Shown piece after piece: positions 30,084-36,432 of a stretch of 36,432 nt of DNA (positions within the stretch are counted from its first letter, which is position 1; each line of letters starts with the position of its first letter). Both the position numbers and the translations under genes were made by a program. This stretch comes from an uncultured bacterium (GTDB taxonomy: Bacteria > Patescibacteriota > Gracilibacteria > Absconditabacterales > Absconditicoccaceae). The stretch covers positions 1 through 36,432 of the forward strand of contig CAIVEC010000022.1 of NCBI GenBank assembly GCA_903904875.1, written 5' to 3'. The notes below the pieces were generated by a model that had not been told where the DNA came from, did no database searches, and was given only the letters and a program-made list of their open reading frames with translations.

Positions 30084-30099
30084 ATAGATAAATATCTAT
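30084..30099 (-). promoter_or_regulatory. Candidate ArsR-type operator
   Basis: ATAGAT-AAAT-ATCTAT, an AT-rich palindrome 16 bases before the ArsR-like start codon, fits an autoregulatory operator. A related inverted form (ATCTAT-AAAG-ATAGAT, 29110-29125) lies upstream of the first kinase gene. Confidence 0.5.
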
Positions 30100-30285
30100 A
30101 TACAAGGAAGATACTATGATTTAAAGATAAAAATACAAGAGAAATCGACAAAAAAACAAACCATAAATATATTCTAATTAAAATGTCAACCTTAAGTGAT
30201 TTAGACATACATTTTATTGTCACAAATTGTCCACTTATTCGTATATATAGGTGTAAGAATGCTATATTTCACAAATTATTGGATT

Positions 30286-31626
30286 ATGAAACTTCAAGAA
30301 TTCTTCGACACACAAAAACATACCAACTTCACTGATGTAGATAAATTAGATCTCTATCAGAATTTTTTGTATAAGAAGACAAAAAAGACGACAATCAAGA
30401 GATCATCATTTGTCCATGCAAAATATTTCATCTATAGCATGATTTTTGTTATCTTGATGATCGGAGTCTATGGAGTATATTTTATAAACAACAACAATCT
30501 GCAAGATTATAACTGGTTCGCTATCAGGTCAAATATTACCAATACCGCACAAGCGGATTATATAGCGCAAGTGATAGATTTCAACGGTAACTTCTTCATC
30601 GAACACAATGGCGTCTTAGTCCAGACCAATAATATCGGAAACGGCGACACTATCTTGCTCAAGGAATGAGCACAATTAGTCTTTGAAATCAATAGCGGCA
30701 CCCAGTCCAAAATCATTGGACCGGCGAAATTAACCATCCAAAAAACTCATACAGACAATTATAAGCTTAATCTGATCTATGGAAACTTCATTCAGATGGA
30801 AGGAAACGAACGGAAAACACAGACGATCGAACTCGCCATCAACGATCTTACCGTCAAACAAGAAGATAAATCCAAACCGCTCAACTTCAAATTCATAAAA
30901 AACGGTAGCAATCAGATATTCCAGAACAATGGAGCGAACATCATCGTCACCAAAAGCAATGGAGAAGATAAGACGACTACCATAAGTAATAATCAGGTGG
31001 TAGCCATCCAAAGCAACGACATCAAGATATTCGCAAATATCGACACCTTCACCAAAGCAGTCCAAGAAAAAAATATTTCTCAGACATTCTCGTTAGCAGA
31101 AGCAACAAATTCAGGAACTGTGGCTTCAGGAACAGCTGTCAAGGAAGTAACCGCATTGCTTAGCTTGTTAAATACTCCGCAAATCACAGAAAGCAATCAA
31201 GAAATCACCAAGAATATCTCTTCGACATTAAGCGATGAAAAAAAGATTTTAGATCCAAGCCAAGATGAGCAAGTAAATTCTATCCTTTATGAATGATTCT
31301 TCACTCCAGAACTCAAAGACATAGAAACAAGTTTTATAGCAGGAGATGGAGGCGCTTTTGATAGCGCATATACCAAAATAGAAAAAAGTATCCAAACTCT
31401 CTATCAGAGTTTTGGCATGACATATACTAAACTCTCAGGAGATCCGACTCAGAAGCTTCAAGGGTTGAAATCAGCTATCGTAAGCTTAAGAGAGAAAATC
31501 ACTGCTGAATATACTATTCCGCCAAAATACATTGAAAGCCTTCAAACGATAGAGAAATGAATAAGCAATATCATCGTAAAAGGATATGGAAGTAGTTCTG
31601 TACAAGATGCACCATCAGAACAATAA
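30286..31626 (+). CDS. FecR-like membrane-anchored protein
   Basis: A 446-residue protein: cytosolic 1-45, one membrane segment (about 46-68, FIYSMIFVILMIGVYGVYFI), then a FecR-like domain (about 85-170; YIAQVIDFNGNFFIEHNGVLVQ, GNGDTILLKEGAQLVF, KIIGPAKLTI, NLIYGNFIQM). The rest is threonine- and serine-rich, with a coiled-coil-like end. FecR domains are periplasmic or surface folds found in iron-signal regulators and in other wall proteins; here no sigma factor is near. TGA codes for at least three glycines. The ATG at 30286 is preferred over upstream starts. Partner: the similar protein at 32120. Confidence 0.8.
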
Positions 31627-31633
31627 GAGATTC

Positions 31634-31691
31634 TAATTGAGACACAATAAAAACTTAAAGTATTGAAAGTCTTTATAATGTCGAAATTATA
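31634..31691 (+). repeat. Dyad element 1, copy d
   Basis: TAATTGAGACACAATAAAAA start and GTCGAAATTATA end; the interior stem is as in copies a and c. It runs directly into element 3 copy b (overlap ATA). Confidence 0.75.
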
Positions 31692-31761
31692 CCGGCGATT
31701 TTTGATACAGAAAGTACGAACCCAAGTGAAGTAATTTATGATTTCAAAAACAAATCGGTAT
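31689..31761. repeat. Dyad element 3, copy b
   Basis: Arms ATACCGGCGATTTTTGA and TCAAAAACAAATCGGTAT; matches 1524-1595 in arms and interior. The order element 1 then element 3 is the same at both sites. Confidence 0.7.
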
Positions 31762-31791
31762 TCAGTTTTTTAAAAAATAAACAAGAGAACA

Positions 31792-32034
31792 ATGCTTATT
31801 TTTTTTTATAAGAATGATGGGAGAAAACTCAAACATATAATCACCTGATTACTCAAATCATGAGCAGCTACCAACATCAGGAGACTCAATTATATCCAGT
31901 CATATTCCCTTCACGAAGACAAAATCCAAAAAACCGAAGAGAAGGCAGTCATAGTAGAATTCACCGCGGAGAATAAATGAAAAATAGAATCGTTATTGAA
32001 AAAATCAGATATAAATAATTATCAGATACTTTAA
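31792..32034 (+). CDS. Small CutA-like protein
   Basis: An 80-residue protein with three TGA codons as glycine. IITGLLKSGAATNIRRLNYIQSY and KTEEKAVIVEFTAENKGKIESLLKK resemble the CutA/PII-type fold (family LLxxxLAACVNI..S.Y, then a K-T block and a helix). Shorter than CutA (about 105) with no copper ligands visible. Moderately sure. Terminator follows at 32058. Confidence 0.5.
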
Positions 32035-32057
32035 AGTTTCTATGATACAACATAAAC

Positions 32058-32082
32058 AACCCTTTGCAAAGGGGGTTTTTTT
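32058..32082 (+). terminator. Terminator after the CutA-like gene
   Basis: Stem CCCTTT/AAAGGG, loop GC, then GGTTTTTTT. Confidence 0.85.
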
Positions 32083-32119
32083 GTATATAGTGGTGATGTT
32101 TTAGTTTTTAAATAGTTTC

Positions 32120-33256
32120 ATGATCAAAAAACTATTCACTGGTATTTTGATATGATTGGTAGCTTTTTGAGCTCTCTCTCTCTATTTCTTCTATGCTGGC
32201 AGTCCGAGTGTACTGCGAGATCGGGTACAAGCTCACCTACTCTATACGCTGATTTTTTTCGCTTCCATAGTGATAATCTCTATGCTGCAATGAACCAATA
32301 AATTATTCAATTTCCTGATATTCGTCATTATCCTGATCAACGTATTTCTTCTGGGAGATCTTTTTTTCAGGAATAATATCGGGCTCAATAGCGGCCAATT
32401 CATCACCTTATTCGGACTTATCATCTTAGCATTGGCCGTCACATATATCACGCACTGGATACGTTATCTTTTCATGATTATCATAGGCATTGGCATCGTT
32501 TTCGTCCTATTGACGGGAGTGCTTCCTCTCTATGAGAACATGCCGAGTATCAGTGATTTTATCCAATCGCAAAAAGCACAAATCATCAACCAGTGAGTGG
32601 AAGAATGAACATTGATTATCAAGAATGCATTAGGGACCAAAGAGATACCGCTCAACGAACTCAACAAAAACGATATAGATCTTTCTCAGAAGACACAGAT
32701 AAGTTTTACATCCAAAACAAAGACAGGACTAGAAAAACTGTTCATCGATCTCGGAAATGGTTCATTCGTAAACATCAATCCACAATCAGCTATTACATTG
32801 GAGCAATCAGGAGAAAACACGATAATGCAGATCTTACAGGGAAATGTAGAATATTATACACCTCCGGAGCTTTCATGAGCGCTTCATCTCATAGGAAAAT
32901 ATAAGGGAAAAAACATCCAGGATATCCAGGATACTCTGCGATCGAATTTAGTCAGCCAATTCGAGCAAAAAAAACAAGATTTTTTTATCAATCAGATAGG
33001 CGGTAGCATGGTTCTCAATCCGGTTATAGATAATGTCATCAAATTTTTCATCAATACTTTGTATAGCATCAGTCCAAAAACATATCAGAAAAATCTGACT
33101 AATTACAACACTATCCAACAATATTTCGGAAAATCCATAACAGGAGATGTTAGTACAGCAACCACAGGTGAAAGCCTCAGAAGCATGATCGACGATATCA
33201 TGTTCCAAGTAAAAAAATGAGCTTGAGAAACCAAGATCAACCAGCGATTACAATAA
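32120..33256 (+). CDS. Polytopic membrane protein with FecR-like extracytoplasmic domain
   Basis: A 378-residue protein with five membrane segments in the first 150 residues, then a soluble part with a FecR-like core (NALGTKEIPLNELNKNDIDLS, FVNINPQSAITLEQ, IMQILQGNVEYYTP) and a helical end. The FecR-like part resembles that of the protein at 30286. At least seven TGA codons as glycine. Unknown role; perhaps a two-part sensor or wall-linked complex with the other FecR-like protein. Confidence 0.75.
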
Positions 33257-33264
33257 CAAAAAAA

Positions 33265-33292
33265 ATCCGAACTGGAAAACCAAAGTTCGGAT
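33265..33292 (-). terminator. Terminator of the 30-residue gene (minus)
   Basis: Perfect stem ATCCGAACT/AGTTCGGAT, then eight T residues on the minus strand. It lies 38 bases after the stop at 33330. On the plus strand no T run follows, so it does not serve the gene ending at 33256. Confidence 0.85.
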
Positions 33293-33329
33293 CTAGCTGA
33301 AAACACCATTAATAACGTCTTTCATTTTT

Positions 33330-33422
33330 ATTACTCCTCTTTTTTTTTGATTTTTTCAATTTTTTTTTCTTCTGTTGTTCGATTGCCCTTTGTGCTTTTT
33401 TTCGGGCGTTGCACGATCTCAT
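33330..33422 (-). CDS. 30-residue lysine-rich basic protein
   Basis: ATG to TAA; MRSCNARKKAQRAIEQ, then lysine-rich helix and KKKEE end. Not seen as a known family; a ribosome- or nucleic-acid-linked helix is possible. A complete unit: promoter TTGCTT-N16-TATATT (33490-33463), AGGAGG six bases before ATG (strongest Shine-Dalgarno in the window), terminator at 33265-33292. A second site GAGGAG before an ATG at 33324 overlaps the stop and would read into the terminator. Confidence 0.65.
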
Positions 33423-33462
33423 AATAACCTCCTTTCTGGTGATTTAGTTTATATTTCCAGTG

Positions 33463-33490
33463 AATATACGGTTTAGATGTTTTTAAGCAA
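33463..33490 (-). promoter_or_regulatory. Candidate promoter of the 30-residue gene
   Basis: Minus strand TTGCTT (33490-33485), 16 bases, TATATT (33468-33463). The -35 box overlaps the stop codon of the upstream large gene. Confidence 0.6.
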
Positions 33491-35708
33491 GATTTTTGTC
33501 TAAGCCTGTAAAATCTTTCTGAGCAAGATCAGTATAGAGAGTTTGAAACTTTTTTCCTATAGCGGGATAGGTTTTGATATATTTTGATGTAAGAAGTTTT
33601 TCGTGGAGACTTTTAAAATCTTTGGTGGATAAACTATTCAAAACATCCTTTGCCCATGTAGTTCATGCATTCTGCATATAAGAGTAATAAACAATCATCG
33701 CAGGGTCTGTGATACCATGATCAGTAGCATTGGTAATATATTGTTTAATATCAGTTTCCAAGAAATCATCCATAATCTTTTGAAATTTATCAGCTTTCAT
33801 GAGCGTCTGGAATTTTGTAATCTTATCAGTATCCCGTTTGGTAGTCCACAAAGTAGCAGCAGTTAAATCCTTAAAATCATTTCCCATAATGGTAGCGAAA
33901 TCAGTAGGATATGTTGTCTGCATTTTTACAAGAAGCTCTTTCGCCCTGACATCATGCCACTGCAAAAGTCATAAGGAAACACCACTCACATCATAAGGAT
34001 TGACAGCGCCATATTCGCCGGCACTTTCTCAGGTAGTAATAATTTTTTTGATATATGAGATAAACTCTTTCTTTGTTGATATTTCTTTTCCCGCTTCTGG
34101 AATAGTAGTCGTATCAGCTGATTTTTTTACATCAATAAAATCCGTAGTGGAAATCAATCAGATATTCACTCATTCGATGAAATACTTATCTCATACCAAT
34201 CCTCCCATCACCGCCAAAGCGAATGAACTTGGATCAATCTTTTTCGAGGTGATGAAATCGTCTTTAGTATCAGCGAGTAAAGGAATGATATATTTCAGAT
34301 ATTCATCTACGAAAGCATCCTTATCAGTGATTTTATTTAGATCAACAACATCTTTGCTTACAGCATCTTTAGCGAATTTATCCACCATAACAGGATTTAA
34401 TTTCGTAGTAGCAAGATTATCTACGATAGATTTTTTGAGTCCGGCATAATCAGCTGGTATTTTCGCTTTCATGGCAGGTTCTGATTTTTCATCCGGCGCA
34501 GCCAAACCGCAGATTTTCCATGTGCTGGTTTCTGAATCATTTGTCATGGCAGCATCAGCATTTTTTTGGAAGGCAGTATAAGCTGCAGCTACAAAAGCAT
34601 TGTCTATATGTAAATCATCTAATTTTTCTTTGATATACTCTCTATGGAGTCACTTGAGTCCTCCACGGAAACCAAGCACACCGAAGACAAAATTCAAAAG
34701 TTTATTATCTTGTCTTTTTCATAGTATATCTGCAGGAAATTCCATTCAAATAAGACTACCAACAGTTCCCAACCAAGGAATATCCATACCTAAAATTCTA
34801 CCAACCTTATCTAATAATGTAGTGGCTTGGTTTTGGAATTTTCCTCTATTATCCAAAAGCTTGTCAGCCGATTTTAGAGATTTTTGTATAGCATTAATGC
34901 TTTTTTCAGTAATTGCTTTTTCTATTTCAGGATTGTTCACTATTTGTTTCAATTCGTTTTCACCTTCTTTTACATCAACAGCTGTACTTGAATTCAAAGT
35001 AAGAATAGTATTGATATCAAGTTTATCTATCTGAGCTTGATTAGACCAGACAGGGTCATTCAAAAGTGTTTTAAATTTAGCTGGATTCATGAGTTTAGGA
35101 ATATTTTTGGATGCGGTAATAATGTTTTTTTTATCAGAAAGATATCGAGTTATGTTTTGGACCTTATTAGCTAAAACAAAGAATTCATTAGCTGATCATA
35201 ATTTGCCGAAAGAGTTATACAATCATTCAAAACTTTTTTTTGCTGAAGTTGATTTGGTCTTGGAAAACGCATCGAAAAATTCTGTGGATCATTCAGCTCA
35301 TTTAGCTCATTGTTTAATAAGTGTCTCCATCATAGCGAATTGGATACCGACGCACATACTGTTTTTGATGTTATTGGAAAATCATTCCAATTCCTGATCA
35401 AGGAATTTTCTTACCACTTTATCTATTTCCAAAGCAAAAGATTCCACTTTGCTTTCAGATCATAAAATCGTAAATAACTTTTCATGCATCGTACTGTCTT
35501 TTATGAGTTCGTATGCCCGAAGTTTTTTTGCTTCCACATCATCAGGAGCTACTTCTTTTTTGAGATTAGTTTCATCTATCTGAGTTTGTAATGTAGTTAA
35601 ATTTTTCTTTATAGGGAAAATATCAGTAGTAGATTCCTCTTCTTTGATTTCTGGGGTTATCGGTTTCACTTCTTTATCGACCATATATCCCTCAAATATA
35701 TAAAACAT
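33483..35708 (-). CDS. Large protein with C-terminal lysozyme-like domain
   Basis: A 741-residue protein without a clear signal peptide; many TGA codons as glycine (at least a dozen). Residues 1-280 are helical and charged; the middle is of unknown fold. The C-terminal region from about residue 540 has TTGESAGEYGAVNPYDVSG and SLGLLQWHDVRAKELL, like the phage and clostridial lysozyme-like domains with ESxGxY.AVN and G.LQWH.xRA; E561 is the likely acid. It may act as an endolysin-type hydrolase. Start ATG at 35708 follows GGAG ten bases upstream; a second ATG at 35684 is possible. Confidence 0.7.
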
Positions 35709-35741
35709 AATAATTATACTCCTTTTTTCTAAAAAAGCAAA

Positions 35742-35763
35742 AATCTGACTATAAAATCAGACT
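35742..35763 (-). terminator. Terminator of tRNA-Gly
   Basis: Minus strand stem TCTGA/TCAGA, then ATTTTTGCTTTTTT, 20 bases after the tRNA end and before the large gene. Confidence 0.6.
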
Positions 35764-35779
35764 CTTTTTACTTACAAAA

Positions 35780-35856
35780 TGGAGCGAGTGGCGGGACTCG
35801 AACCCGTAACCTCTTCCTTGGCAAGGAAACGCTCTAGCCAATTGAGCTACACCCGC
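35780..35856 (-). tRNA. tRNA-Gly(GCC)
   Basis: Acceptor GCGGGTG/CACTCGC (one G-U), anticodon loop TTGCCAA with anticodon GCC, T loop GGTTCGAGTCC and an encoded CCA end. It reads GGC and GGU. It cannot read UGA; the tRNA-Gly with a UCA anticodon needed for the recoding is not in the window. Confidence 0.97.
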
Positions 35857-35961
35857 AGATTATATAATCTCCTTAGAAAGAATTTTTTATTCTTTTTATT
35901 GAAGATTATGTAATTAACAACTCAATACTTCTTTATTATTTCAGAATTATTAGGTTGTTAA

Positions 35962-36372
35962 TTATACTTCAATGACTTGTACATTTTTTTCTTGTTTTTT
36001 CTTTTTTACTTTATCGGTGATAAGTACATTTGTCCACGCTAATAACGTCAAAATCACTCATAATACCTTAAAAATATCCCCTACATAGACATATGTGTTT
36101 ATATCATTAAGGAGAACCGTATTTCAGATAACAATCAACGCCAATCCCATCACAAACAACGTAGCTTTAGTCATTTTGAAATGAATAGGATAAATCCCAA
36201 AAAGGATAAATAAAAATAAACAGATAACTACCAAAACCAGATAATATAAGGTATTATATTCAATAAAGCCTGATTGGACTATAATGGTATTTTGAAAAAA
36301 AAGATATGCTAAATACCCAAGAAATAATCACGAAATTATACTTATAATAATTCTTTTAAATATATCTTTCAT
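35962..36372 (-). CDS. Small polytopic membrane protein
   Basis: A 136-residue protein with four predicted membrane segments and a lysine-rich C-terminus (KVKKKKQEK). TGA codes for three glycines (for example after IIS and LIVI). No family is recognised. Element 1 copy f lies 24 bases upstream of its ATG. Confidence 0.75.
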
Positions 36373-36395
36373 GGTTTTAAAGGAAAGAGATTAAA

Positions 36396-36432
36396 ATAAG
36401 ACGCCGAAACTTCCACAAGAAGTTTAACGTCG
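36396..36432 (-). repeat. Dyad element 1, copy f (cut by window end)
   Basis: On the minus strand: CGACGTT, stem AAACTTC/GAAGTTT with loop TTGTG, then GGCGTCTTATTTTA. Same structure as the PBP-upstream copy. The outer left arm is beyond the window edge. Confidence 0.65.

Noticed and set aside
33292-33324. A second small gene with GAGGAG before ATG at 33324
   Set aside because: Its frame runs straight into the terminator hairpin and shows no protein-like composition.

Overview
The window reads as DNA from a Candidate Phyla Radiation bacterium of the Gracilibacteria/Absconditabacteria (BD1-5/SR1) group, in which UGA codes for glycine (code 25). About twenty genes on both strands are only full length if TGA is sense. 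The TGA codons fall on glycines conserved in known families: KTGTS and the residue before the SSIK serine in a penicillin-binding protein, the GxGxxG nucleotide loop of an AdoHcyase-like protein, the glycine-rich loop of HflX, the HIT family loop and RNase Y. Ordinary TGG tryptophan codons remain in use. The window cannot separate Gracilibacteria from Absconditabacteria.

Layout. 1-1120: 5' part of a 23S rRNA gene (minus), with no 16S gene upstream. 1381-1752: a chain of abutting palindromes. 1840-7817: a three-gene minus-strand operon of Bacteroidota type (PD40/SPOR-like protein, PorP/SprF, SprB-repeat adhesin with a type IX secretion C-terminal signal). It has no in-frame TGA, and one gene ends in TGA, so it looks foreign. 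8143-9642: a TGA-rich secreted protein behind a perfect sigma70 promoter. 9692-14315: class A PBP, LysM/CHAP hydrolase and tRNA-Ser. 14517-19062: def, a HIT protein, an AdoHcyase-like protein, an FtsL-like protein with rsmH, and two small or unknown genes. 19123-22374: an unknown gene, der-lspA and an SSB-like protein. 22493-27175: repeat protein, baseplate-J-like wall protein, Lgt-like membrane protein and RNase Y, all minus. 27321-30067: hflX, two cytidylate-kinase-like paralogues and an ArsR-type repressor. 30286-33256: two FecR-like membrane-anchored proteins flanking a small CutA-like protein. 33292-36372: a self-contained 30-codon transcription unit, a large lysozyme-like protein, tRNA-Gly and a small membrane protein.

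Most genes belong to envelope building (PBP, CHAP, FtsL-like, LspA, Lgt-like, lysozyme-like) and to translation or RNA quality control (def, rsmH, Der, HflX, RNase Y). Most start codons lack a Shine-Dalgarno sequence; the few strong ones (before the 30-codon gene and before hflX) stand out. Typical promoters are TTGnnn-N16/17-TAnnnT.

The most unusual signals are a family of intergenic dyad elements recurring at six sites, some directly upstream of genes and one fused to a consensus -10 box, and the Bacteroidota-like operon, whose UGA stop does not work in this host's code.
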